A DNA stretch of 12,473 bases from JAUIAI01 sp049680625. Lineage in GTDB: Bacteria; Pseudomonadota; Gammaproteobacteria; Burkholderiales; Burkholderiaceae_E. The position numbers were made by a program, and so were the translations under genes. Under the pieces are notes generated by a model. That model was given only the letters and a program-made list of their open reading frames with translations. It had not been told where the DNA came from and searched no databases. The stretch spans positions 1 through 12,473 of the forward strand of contig JBAUID010000167.1 of the NCBI GenBank assembly GCA_049680625.1. Direction: 5' to 3'. Below, piece after piece: positions 1-5,958 of the stretch (positions are counted from its first letter, which is position 1; each line of letters starts with the position of its first letter).

Positions 1-212
1 ACTTTGGCATCATCCTGACTCTGAACATTGCGCTCGGACAACAAACCCCACCGGTGGCCTCCGTGCTCGCGACAGCGTGCTCGATTGCCAAAACAGAAAT
101 CTGGGAAACAACCCGAACCAATCTGCCCTTTATTGCCGTCCTTGCGACGATTGTTTTTCTGGTAACTTATGTTGAAGCGATACCCATGACACTTGTTCGT
201 TGGTTCTTCTGA
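1..212 (+). CDS. dctM: TRAP transporter large permease (DctM type), C-terminal fragment
   Basis: Only the last 69 codons are in the window, read from base 3 to a TGA at 210-212. The large permease is the main membrane subunit of a TRAP carrier, which imports organic acids or similar solutes delivered by a periplasmic binding protein and driven by an ion gradient. The fragment shows the pattern of the DctM C-terminus: GIILTLNIALGQQTPPVASV, matching the family's G-x-I...N..IG..TPPV, then an amphipathic stretch (AKTEIWETTRTN), LPF, and a last hydrophobic helix ending in VRWFF. The rest of the gene and any small permease or binding-protein genes lie to the left. The family call rests on remembered motifs, but the TPPV...LPF layout is distinctive. 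The substrate cannot be told. Confidence 0.85.
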   Translation, partial: FGIILTLNIALGQQTPPVASVLATACSIAKTEIWETTRTNLPFIAVLATIVFLVTYVEAIPMTLVRWFF

Positions 213-533
213 CAGTTGGTTCCGGGCAGCGGCGAGTGGCACGACGCGTTATGTGTGTTTCGGGCTGGCTTGGCGAGCACCGGTGTATGCCGGGCCGTAA
301 TGGTCAGCCAGGGGCAAACTTCGATACCTTGCCACAGTTGAGACCACGAGTTTCTCAATTCGCTGCGTTTTTCTGGTACGGCCGGGATCACACCTACCTG
401 GATCTGTTCAACGCAACGGCAAGTAATGACACCGCCCGTAACAAGCGCGTTAGCAAATTGCAGCCGTTCTGCGAACGTCTGGCATTGGCATTTCGAAAAA
501 TTGCTGAGAAACCAACGAATAATCAGTGACTCG
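213..533. other. Stretch without a convincing gene (weak ORF at 200-529)
   Basis: About 320 bp lie between the TRAP permease stop and the cold-shock terminator. One plus-strand frame stays open from a TTG at 200 (inside the permease end) to TGA at 527-529, 109 codons. It has in-frame ATGs at 251 and 287, but none of these starts has a clear Shine-Dalgarno sequence. The second half (from WYGRDHTYLDLFNATA to the C-terminus) reads like plausible soluble protein; the first half does not resemble any family I recognise. It may be a decayed gene, a small lineage-specific gene or chance. I saw no terminator hairpin for the permease gene and no repeat here. Confidence 0.3.
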
Positions 534-563
534 AAAAAAAAAGCGCACCGACTGGCGGTGCGC
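534..563 (-). terminator. Rho-independent terminator of the cold-shock gene
   Basis: Read on the minus strand, an 8-bp perfect GC-rich stem (GCGCACCG, loop CCAGT, CGGTGCGC; arms at 543-550 and 556-563) is followed at once by nine T residues (A-run 534-542 on the plus strand). It sits 23 bp after the cold-shock stop codon at 587. The reverse side has no T-run, so it should act mainly on minus-strand transcripts. It would end the cold-shock mRNA and any readthrough from the DMT transporter gene upstream. Confidence 0.93.
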
Positions 564-586
564 CCTCTATGTTCGGGAGAACAAAA

Positions 587-796
587 TTACACTGGGCGAA
601 TCTTACTGGCCTGGAGTCCTTTCCTTCCCTGGGTGACTTCGAACTCAACCTTTTGGTTTTCAGCAAGGGTTTTGAAACCATCACCCTGAATTTCACTGAA
701 GTGCGCAAACAAGTCATCACCGCCATCTGACGGCGTAATAAAACCAAAACCTTTTGATTCGTTGAACCACTTTACAACACCGGTCTGTGTAGACAT
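587..796 (-). CDS. csp: Cold-shock protein, CspA family
   Basis: This 69-residue protein is a single cold-shock domain, the normal length for the family. Such proteins are cytoplasmic five-stranded beta-barrels that bind single-stranded RNA and DNA and melt RNA secondary structure. RNP1 is at residues 15-20 (KGFGFI) and RNP2 at 29-33 (LFAHF, the family's usual VFVHF variant). VVKWFN at 7-12 and the end GLQASKIRPV are also typical. The frame stays open upstream to a GTG at 865, but I chose the ATG at 796. It gives the standard CspA N-terminus (MSTQTGVVKWFN) and is preceded by AAGGA at 799-803. It appears monocistronic, with its own terminator (534-563) and a long leader. Whether it is cold-inducible or one of the constitutive or growth-phase paralogues cannot be told from the protein. 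Confidence 0.95.
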   Translation of the reverse strand: MSTQTGVVKWFNESKGFGFITPSDGGDDLFAHFSEIQGDGFKTLAENQKVEFEVTQGRKGLQASKIRPV

Positions 797-952
797 ATTC
801 CTTGTACCATTACTTTTTTGAAGATGAGCCGCCGCTGGCAAACCAATGGCAACTCCGCTAAGCACTGAGACAAGAACGCAAACCGGGAGATATTGGGCAG
901 ACGCTTAGTGCAAACCGTAGTGCAAACCGTAGTGCAATAAATGCCTTGTCAA
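797..952 (-). promoter_or_regulatory. Candidate promoter and long 5' leader of the cold-shock gene
   Basis: On the minus strand a perfect TTGACA box lies at 947-952, about 150 bp upstream of the ATG. No good -10 box stands at the expected 16-18 bp spacing; that position falls inside the tandem repeat at 906-941 (TACGGT or CGGTTT). If the box is used, the mRNA has a leader of roughly 110-120 nt, in line with the long structured leaders known for cspA-type genes. I could not identify a classic cold-box element. The -35 match is seen; its use as a promoter is inference. Confidence 0.45.
906..941. repeat. 12-bp tandem repeat, two exact copies and one partial
   Basis: The unit TAGTGCAAACCG occurs at 906-917 and 918-929, and a third partial copy (TAGTGCAATAAA, first eight bases identical) at 930-941. 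It lies directly downstream of the TTGACA box at 947-952 on the minus strand, so it would cover the -10 region and transcription start of the cold-shock gene. It could be a multi-site operator, a slippage product, or part of the leader RNA. Confidence 0.85.
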
Positions 953-1016
953 CAGGCCCTGACTAACATGCTTCATCTGTCGTGCGCTTGAATGGAAACA
1001 GATGCGGCAAATCTAG

Positions 1017-1943
1017 TCAAGTAGTCGACTTTTTCCATTGCATCCAAAGCACGCCAGACAACACCACGAGACCACCGACAACTTGCCCCATTGAGGGTAT
1101 AAAGCCCAGTAGGGCGGCAATTAAGACCCCAAATATCGGGACCATGTTTTGCCATAAAGATCCCGTAGCGAGCCCAATTTGGGCGACGCCAATGTTCCAT
1201 AGTAAAACGCCGCCGGCGGTTGCCAGGGTAGCGGTAATGAACAACAGGGCAATGGCCGTGGTGCCTGGTTCGAGGTTCGGCTCTGGTGCAATACCAGACC
1301 AGCGCAACATAACCCAGCCAAGTGCAATCCACACCGAGGCAACTGCAAAACAACTCATAGTCCGGCGCAGTTGTGAGATGCTCGCTTCAAACCAACGCTG
1401 CGTTGCAATTGTGTACAAATTCCAGAACACAAAAGACAACAAAATAAACACTTCCCCACCACGAACGCCGGCCGAAGCTGTCTTTTCCTGGCCGGCAAAC
1501 AATGCAATTGCGCCGCCCACCACAGTGAGCGTCGCGGCAACAACAAAACCCTTTTCAAGCGGTGACCCCGTCACCAGGCGCAAAGTGATCGCTGCATATA
1601 CCGGCGTTCCCGCCATAATGGCTGCGGCGGTAATTGGGTCGCTGAATTTGAGGCCCATGTTGTAGAGCAAGAGAAAGCAGGCGAATGCCCCGCCAGCCAG
1701 GCAAAGGCGGCCAAGGGAAATCCCGACGACTCGCAAACCCTGATTCTCGGAAATCAGGACAACAATCGCAAACGTCACGGTCGCCAGAAGGACGCGGATA
1801 AGGGCCAGAAAGTATGGGTCCCAGGTGCTGAGCAAGACAGCGGTCAACGGGATGTTCATACCCCAGAAAAACGTCGCACCAAAATAGCTGATAGTCCCAA
1901 TCTTCAGCGACCGCTGACTGGGCGAAACTAGGGATTGGGGCAT
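1017..1943 (-). CDS. EamA/DMT-family inner-membrane transporter
   Basis: This 308-residue, strongly hydrophobic protein fits the drug/metabolite transporter superfamily: about ten membrane helices arranged as two EamA repeats, at roughly residues 17-150 and 165-305. The opening ISYFGATFFWGMNIPLTAVL and the stretch FLALIRVLLATVTF are typical of the first repeat. LLWNIGVAQIGLATGSLWQN and MVPIFGVLIAALLGF are typical of the second. Family members export or exchange amino acids, purines or other small metabolites; the substrate here is unknown. The ATG at 1943 gives the expected length but has only a weak, distant Shine-Dalgarno-like AGGA. A tandem duplication of GGTATCC (1946-1959) sits just upstream. 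The gene is divergent from the MFS gene at 2084. The cold-shock gene lies 220 bp downstream with no clear terminator between. Confidence 0.9.
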   Translation of the reverse strand: MPQSLVSPSQRSLKIGTISYFGATFFWGMNIPLTAVLLSTWDPYFLALIRVLLATVTFAIVVLISENQGLRVVGISLGRLCLAGGAFACFLLLYNMGLKFSDPITAAAIMAGTPVYAAITLRLVTGSPLEKGFVVAATLTVVGGAIALFAGQEKTASAGVRGGEVFILLSFVFWNLYTIATQRWFEASISQLRRTMSCFAVASVWIALGWVMLRWSGIAPEPNLEPGTTAIALLFITATLATAGGVLLWNIGVAQIGLATGSLWQNMVPIFGVLIAALLGFIPSMGQVVGGLVVLSGVLWMQWKKSTT

Positions 1944-2083
1944 TCGGTATCCGGTATCCTGTCGAGGTTCAATCGCGAATCATGGTCATCTCTGCCAATT
2001 TATCTCGCTGATCGATATCTTACCGGGCCACGCATCTTCCGTCGCCCGCCTGTCCTGGCTATTTTTGAACCCATCGGCGTCAT

Positions 2084-3427
2084 ATGAATCAAAGACTGAT
2101 GAAACTGCCATTTTTCTACGGTTGGTTGGTTGTCGGCGTCGCGTTTTTTACGATGGCCATTGGGGTCAATGCCCGCAGCGCGTTTTCGCTGCTGTATCCG
2201 CCAATCCTGGCTGAGTTCGCATGGGACCGGGGTGCGACCGCAGCCGCGTTCTCAGTGGGCTTCTTGTCTTCGACTCTGTACTCGCCCGTAATCGGTCGCA
2301 TGATGGATCGATGGGGGCCGCGCGGGGTGATCAGTCTGGGGGCAGTTCTTGTCGGGCTCGGCCTGGTGCTGACCACGTTCATTTATAAACCCTGGCACTT
2401 GTACGCCACTCTGGGTGTTTTGGTTGTCGGTGGCAGCGTAAGCCTGAGTTACACGGGTCATGGTGCCTTTGTACCGAACTGGTTCGAGCGCCGCCGCGGC
2501 CTGGCGGTTGGCATCGCCTTCTCCGGTGTTGGACTGGGTGCCGTGGTGATGTTCCCATGGCTGCAATGGCTCATTGACACTCATGGCTGGCGGGCGGCCT
2601 GCTGGTGGCTGGCGCTGATCGTTGTAGTGCTTCTGGTGCCGATCAACCTGGCCTTTCAGCGTCAGAAACCGTCTGACCTTGGGTTGCTTCCCGATGGCGA
2701 TGCGCATCAAGTACACAACTGTGGCGAAGCTGCTGACTCAACTAATCCAACCAAGCCCACCAAGCCAGCCCGGCCAACAACGCCGGCAAACGTCGTCGAC
2801 GTCGAGTGGGCGGCCCGCGACTGGACGCTTGCCCAGGCCATGAGAACTCGTCGGTTCTGGTATGTGTTTGCGGGTTTCGTATGTGGCATGATCAGTTGGT
2901 ATACAGCGGTTGTCCACCAGACTCAGTTCCTGATTGACGTTGGTATCGATTCTGCGCGGGCCGCACTGGCCCTGGGCCTCGTCCCGTTGTTGGGTGTTGT
3001 CGGACAAATTGGCTTCGGTGGTCTGTCGGACCGGATTGGCCGCGAATGGGGCTGGACAATCGGCTGCGCTGGATTTGTTCTGTGTTACCTGGCCTTGTTG
3101 TCCCTGGGGCAGTCGGCCAGTGCCGGCATGCTGATTTTCATGATTGTTACGCAGGGTTTGTTCGGATACGCACTAACGCCGAACTTCGGAGCCATTCCCG
3201 CCGAGATGTTCAAGGGAAACCACTACGGCAGCATTTTTGGTGTCCTCAGTGCCGGTGCCGGCATAGGCGCGGCTATTGGACCGTGGGGTGCGGGTGCCCT
3301 GTACGACTGGCTCGGCTCATATACTGTGCCATTTTCACTTTGCATTGTCAGCAGCGTGATTTCGTGCGGTTTTATCTGGCTTGCGCGGCCCGGCAGTATT
3401 CGACGCGTGGCGGGGCGTATTCGTTGA
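2084..3427 (+). CDS. MFS transporter, monocarboxylate/oxalate-formate antiporter-like
   Basis: The 447-residue protein has the twelve-helix layout of the major facilitator superfamily. The first half starts FFYGWLVVGVAFF, a hallmark of the bacterial monocarboxylate/OFA-like branch. It has loop 2-3 motif A at residues 71-80 (GRMMDRWGPR) and the segment FVPNWFERRRGLAVGIAFSG. The matching second-half motif is GGLSDRIGREWG. The central loop is long and carries a Pro/Thr/Lys run at residues 221-236 (NPTKPTKPARPTTPAN). Such carriers move small organic anions; the substrate here is unassigned. No clear Shine-Dalgarno site precedes the ATG at 2084, and an in-frame ATG at 2099 is an alternative. The ureohydrolase gene follows after 58 bp on the same strand, suggesting a functional pair, although the gap has its own candidate control sites. 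Confidence 0.88.
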   Translation: MNQRLMKLPFFYGWLVVGVAFFTMAIGVNARSAFSLLYPPILAEFAWDRGATAAAFSVGFLSSTLYSPVIGRMMDRWGPRGVISLGAVLVGLGLVLTTFIYKPWHLYATLGVLVVGGSVSLSYTGHGAFVPNWFERRRGLAVGIAFSGVGLGAVVMFPWLQWLIDTHGWRAACWWLALIVVVLLVPINLAFQRQKPSDLGLLPDGDAHQVHNCGEAADSTNPTKPTKPARPTTPANVVDVEWAARDWTLAQAMRTRRFWYVFAGFVCGMISWYTAVVHQTQFLIDVGIDSARAALALGLVPLLGVVGQIGFGGLSDRIGREWGWTIGCAGFVLCYLALLSLGQSASAGMLIFMIVTQGLFGYALTPNFGAIPAEMFKGNHYGSIFGVLSAGAGIGAAIGPWGAGALYDWLGSYTVPFSLCIVSSVISCGFIWLARPGSIRRVAGRIR

Positions 3428-3446
3428 TACGTTGATATGTTGATGC
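3423..3446. repeat. Three 8-bp tandem repeats (GTTGATNN)
   Basis: GTTGATAC (3423-3430), GTTGATAT (3431-3438) and GTTGATGC (3439-3446) follow each other without a gap and share their first six bases. The first copy contains the stop codon of the MFS gene (TGA at 3425-3427). Each copy contains a TTGAT core that resembles a -35 box, but none has a convincing -10 partner that would leave the downstream Shine-Dalgarno site in the transcript. It may be a slippage product or clustered regulator sites. Confidence 0.8.
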
Positions 3447-3449
3447 AGC

Positions 3450-3459
3450 GAAACGTTTC
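3450..3459. promoter_or_regulatory. Palindrome GAAACGTTTC, candidate LacI-family operator
   Basis: This is a perfect 10-bp palindrome with a central CpG, 26 bp before the ureohydrolase ATG. LacI/GalR-family regulators commonly bind palindromes with an AAACGTTT-like core (for example PurR and CcpA-type sites), so this is a reasonable operator for substrate-responsive control of the hydrolase. No regulator gene is present in the window, and a 10-bp palindrome can occur by chance, so the role is inference. Confidence 0.4.
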
Positions 3460-3485
3460 CGGCATTATTTTCAGGAGCTTTCTTT

Positions 3486-4538
3486 ATGGACCAGGCAAAA
3501 CTCAGCGCACTGCGCAAGCGATTTCTTGCAGGTTCATCCGACGAAGTACAGGATCCGGCTTTTCGTGAAGTCTTTGATCACTTGTTCTCGGGCGGCAGCC
3601 GCGCCAAGCCCTGGGAAGGAATCAGCACTTTCCTGGATTTGCCTTACCTGGCCGATGCATCGGACCAACCAGGCTTTGGCGGTCTTGATGTAGCGCTGAT
3701 TGGTGTGCCTATGGACCTTGGCGTCACTAATCGCCCCGGTGCGCGATTTGGGCCGCGGGCGATTCGCGCCGTTGAACGCATCGGACCATTTCACCATACC
3801 CATCGCTGCATGCCGCAAACCCTGGTAAAAGCCGGCGACGTTGGTGATGTATTGATGTCCAGCCGCTTCAGTCTTGAACAATGTCATCACGATATTCGTG
3901 CCTATTACGATAAGGTTGCGGCGGCCGGTGTCATACCGTTGTCAGTCGGCGGTGACCATTCCATTACCCAGTCCATCATGGCGGCACTGGGTGCGAAACA
4001 ACCCATGGGGATGATCCACATTGATGCCCACTGCGATACAGCGCCGCCCCTGGAAGGCTCAAAGTTCCAGCACGGAGGCCCATTTCGCCAGGCGGTTCTG
4101 GACGGTGTGCTTGACCCGGAACGCTGTATTCAAATTGGCATTCGCGGCAATGCTGAATTTCTGTGGGAATTTTCCTACGTGAGCGGGATGACGGTTGTTC
4201 ATGCGGAAGATCTGCTCGGGGATGGATTACAAGCGACGATTGACACCATGAAGCGGGTCGTCGGTGATGGGCCAACTTACATCACATTTGATGTTGACGG
4301 CCTCGACCCGGTTTTTGCACCCGGTACCGGCACCCCGGAAATAGGTGGTCTGCAGACCAGGGAGGCGGCTCAGATTATTCGTGCGGCCGCCGGCCTGAAT
4401 CTGATCGGTGGGGATGTGGTTGAGGTGGCACCGCAATACGACTCAACAACCAATACCGCACAGGCAGGCGCCCACATGCTGTTTGAAATCTTCAGCGCTA
4501 TTGCCATCAGCCACCGGGCTCACAAGGCCACCGCTTAG
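3486..4538 (+). CDS. Agmatinase-family ureohydrolase (guanidino hydrolase)
   Basis: This 350-residue cytoplasmic enzyme belongs to the arginase/agmatinase (ureohydrolase) fold. Members use a two-metal centre, usually Mn, to hydrolyse a guanidino group to urea and an amine. All six ligand positions are visible: H158 in GGDHS (155-159), D180, H182 and D184 in DAHCD, and D269 and D271 in FDVDGLDP (268-275). H196 in the HGGPFRQA loop and GGDVVEVAP around E313 also fit. About 65 residues precede the core (GLDVALIGVPMDLGVTN), so it is longer than compact SpeB enzymes of roughly 305 residues. AGGAG at 3473-3477 supports the ATG at 3486. The resemblance is to the agmatinase/guanidinobutyrase/guanidinopropionase group rather than arginase. 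Agmatine, 4-guanidinobutyrate, 3-guanidinopropionate or guanidine itself are possible substrates, so I give no symbol. It follows an MFS gene on the same strand. Confidence 0.93.
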   Translation: MDQAKLSALRKRFLAGSSDEVQDPAFREVFDHLFSGGSRAKPWEGISTFLDLPYLADASDQPGFGGLDVALIGVPMDLGVTNRPGARFGPRAIRAVERIGPFHHTHRCMPQTLVKAGDVGDVLMSSRFSLEQCHHDIRAYYDKVAAAGVIPLSVGGDHSITQSIMAALGAKQPMGMIHIDAHCDTAPPLEGSKFQHGGPFRQAVLDGVLDPERCIQIGIRGNAEFLWEFSYVSGMTVVHAEDLLGDGLQATIDTMKRVVGDGPTYITFDVDGLDPVFAPGTGTPEIGGLQTREAAQIIRAAAGLNLIGGDVVEVAPQYDSTTNTAQAGAHMLFEIFSAIAISHRAHKATA

Positions 4539-4597
4539 TGTTGCGTAGTGGGTGGCTTAGCAGGGCATTATCGGGCGTTATAGGATGCAGGCAATTG

Positions 4598-5851
4598 TTA
4601 AGCAGCGGCCGCCGGTCGAACTGGTGGTGCGGGAGGTCGCGCGTTCAGAAACATGAGAGTACCCGCGCCAGCGGCAAGCGCCAATACGGTAAATCCAAGC
4701 TCATAATTACCGGTCACATCGGTCAGATAGCCGGCGATCACCGGTCCGCCAACCTGACCAATTACGATGATCAGCGAAGAAAAGCCCATAATTTTTCCGA
4801 TTGCCTCGCGCCCGAAGTAATCTGCTCTTAAAGCCTGCATAAAGGGGCCACGTAAGCCCCAGGCAGTGCCGTGAACAACGGCAAACAGCACCAGCATTAC
4901 CGGATTGCTGGCATAAGTCAGCAACAGCATGCCTAAACAATGGCCAACCATGCAACCGGCCGCAATAAAGCGTTTAGGAAATCGATCGCCAATAAACCAG
5001 CCCAGAGCCACACCGGCAATCTGGAACAAGGTCATGATCGTGATCACTAACGACGCCTGGGTGACCGTATACCCCAGGCCTTCTTTCATGTGTGAAATGG
5101 CATGTGTATTGACGGCGGTCACAACAAACAGGGCGAAGCCGTGGCCAAAGGCCAGTAACCAGAATGCTGATGTGCGCATCGCCTCGGTTGCGGTGAAACC
5201 GGGGGACAGGCGCCGTGGACCCATCGTCTCGTCTTTTTCCGCCCGGGCAACAAACTCCTTACCGTCGGGAACCTCGCCAAAGTCTTCAGGGCGCGAACGA
5301 AAGACGGTTGCCAATGGAAAGCCCACCAGCATGATCAGCAGCCCCGAGCCAAACGCAGTATTACGCCAGCCAAATTCAACCATTGCCCAGGCGACGGCGG
5401 GCACAGCCACCCCGCCCAGGGCCAGGCCCATGGCAACGCCCGACAAGGCCTTCCCGCGCTGCCGGTCAAACCAGTTAATGACCGCCACGTTGAGCGGGAA
5501 AAAGCCACACAGGCTGGAACCAAATGCAATGACAATGATGGCGCCGTAAAAACCCATCAGGCTGTCAAGCTGGCTGAGAATCATGAAACCGGCGCCCATG
5601 AGCAAAACACCGGCGCGAATCATCCATTTGGGGCCGAAACGGTCGATGATCCAGCCAAGCAACGGCCCGAGAACTGCTGCTTCCATTGCCTGCACGGCAG
5701 AACCACCGGATAAAGCGGTCTTACTCCAACCGCGTTCCTCGGTGAGAATCGCAACATAGGCACCAAATGCCTGATAAAGCAGCCCTGCCTGCAAGAACTG
5801 GATGCCGCTTGCTGCGCCAACCATGCGCCAGCCATAGAAGATATTTTTCAT
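4598..5851 (-). CDS. MFS transporter, monocarboxylate-transporter-like
   Basis: The 417-residue protein has twelve predicted membrane helices. The start FYGWRMVGAASGIQFLQAGLL is typical of monocarboxylate-like MFS carriers. Motif A is present at residues 66-75 (GWIIDRFGPK), followed later by VINWFDRQRGKALSGVAMG and the second-half loop GWFIGDRFPKRF. A charged loop between helices 6 and 7 (about residues 188-215) and a Pro/Ala-rich tail (PPAPPVRPAAAA) are cytoplasmic. The ATG at 5851 is the first possible start because an in-frame stop lies four codons upstream; no Shine-Dalgarno site is visible. The gene converges on the ureohydrolase (59-bp gap, no clear terminator) and is divergent from the ABC operon across 107 bp. 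It is related in family to the MFS at 2084 but clearly different in sequence. The substrate is unknown. Confidence 0.88.
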   Translation of the reverse strand: MKNIFYGWRMVGAASGIQFLQAGLLYQAFGAYVAILTEERGWSKTALSGGSAVQAMEAAVLGPLLGWIIDRFGPKWMIRAGVLLMGAGFMILSQLDSLMGFYGAIIVIAFGSSLCGFFPLNVAVINWFDRQRGKALSGVAMGLALGGVAVPAVAWAMVEFGWRNTAFGSGLLIMLVGFPLATVFRSRPEDFGEVPDGKEFVARAEKDETMGPRRLSPGFTATEAMRTSAFWLLAFGHGFALFVVTAVNTHAISHMKEGLGYTVTQASLVITIMTLFQIAGVALGWFIGDRFPKRFIAAGCMVGHCLGMLLLTYASNPVMLVLFAVVHGTAWGLRGPFMQALRADYFGREAIGKIMGFSSLIIVIGQVGGPVIAGYLTDVTGNYELGFTVLALAAGAGTLMFLNARPPAPPVRPAAAA

Positions 5852-5919
5852 AGTGTTCGATCATTATCGCACCGTCACTTGGCAGGTTGGCATTCCTATG
5901 GCTAAATGTTCGCACGTGT

Positions 5920-5934
5920 CCGGCAATTTGCCGG
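5920..5934. promoter_or_regulatory. 15-bp palindrome in the divergent MFS/ABC intergenic region
   Basis: Arms CCGGCAA (5920-5926) and TTGCCGG (5928-5934) are exact reverse complements around one T. The site lies 24 bp before the binding-protein ATG, in the 107-bp gap between two divergent transporter genes. That is a common place for an operator controlling one or both. It could also form a small hairpin in the mRNA leader upstream of the AAGGAG at 5945-5950. No regulator gene is nearby to support either reading. Confidence 0.45.
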
Positions 5935-5944
5935 GCAACAAGCC

Positions 5945-5950
5945 AAGGAG
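5945..5950 (+). promoter_or_regulatory. Shine-Dalgarno site fixing the binding-protein start
   Basis: AAGGAG ends 8 bp before the ATG at 5959. The open frame extends back to 5887, but only the start at 5959 has this site and gives a normal signal peptide at the very N-terminus. Confidence 0.9.
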
Positions 5951-5958
5951 ACAATAAT

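Noticed and set aside
797..865. Longer cold-shock protein starting at the GTG at 865
   Set aside because: The extra 23 residues are not part of the CspA family, and the ATG at 796 has AAGGA in front.
906..941. CRISPR-like array
   Set aside because: The units are 12 bp and directly adjacent with no spacers; it is a simple tandem repeat.
974..1004. Inverted repeat CATCTGT / ACAGATG downstream of the DMT transporter gene as a terminator
   Set aside because: Only 7-bp arms with a 17-nt loop and no T-run; too weak to call.
982..1665. 227-codon plus-strand ORF opposite the DMT transporter
   Set aside because: Antisense shadow; its composition is that of an out-of-frame read, and the minus-strand protein is a clear family member.
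1946..1959. Tandem GGTATCC duplication upstream of the DMT transporter start
   Set aside because: Two short copies only, in the likely leader; no recognised site and within chance expectation.
3440..3468. Promoter TTGATG-17 bp-CATTAT for the ureohydrolase
   Set aside because: The predicted transcription start would fall inside the AGGAG ribosome site and remove it from the mRNA.
4524..4557. Hairpin GCCACC / GGTGGC at the convergent ureohydrolase-MFS junction
   Set aside because: Six-bp arms, an 18-nt loop and no T-run on either strand.
5879..5907. Promoter TTGGCA-17 bp-CTAAAT for the ABC operon
   Set aside because: The -10 box matches consensus at only three of six positions; not supportable without mapping.
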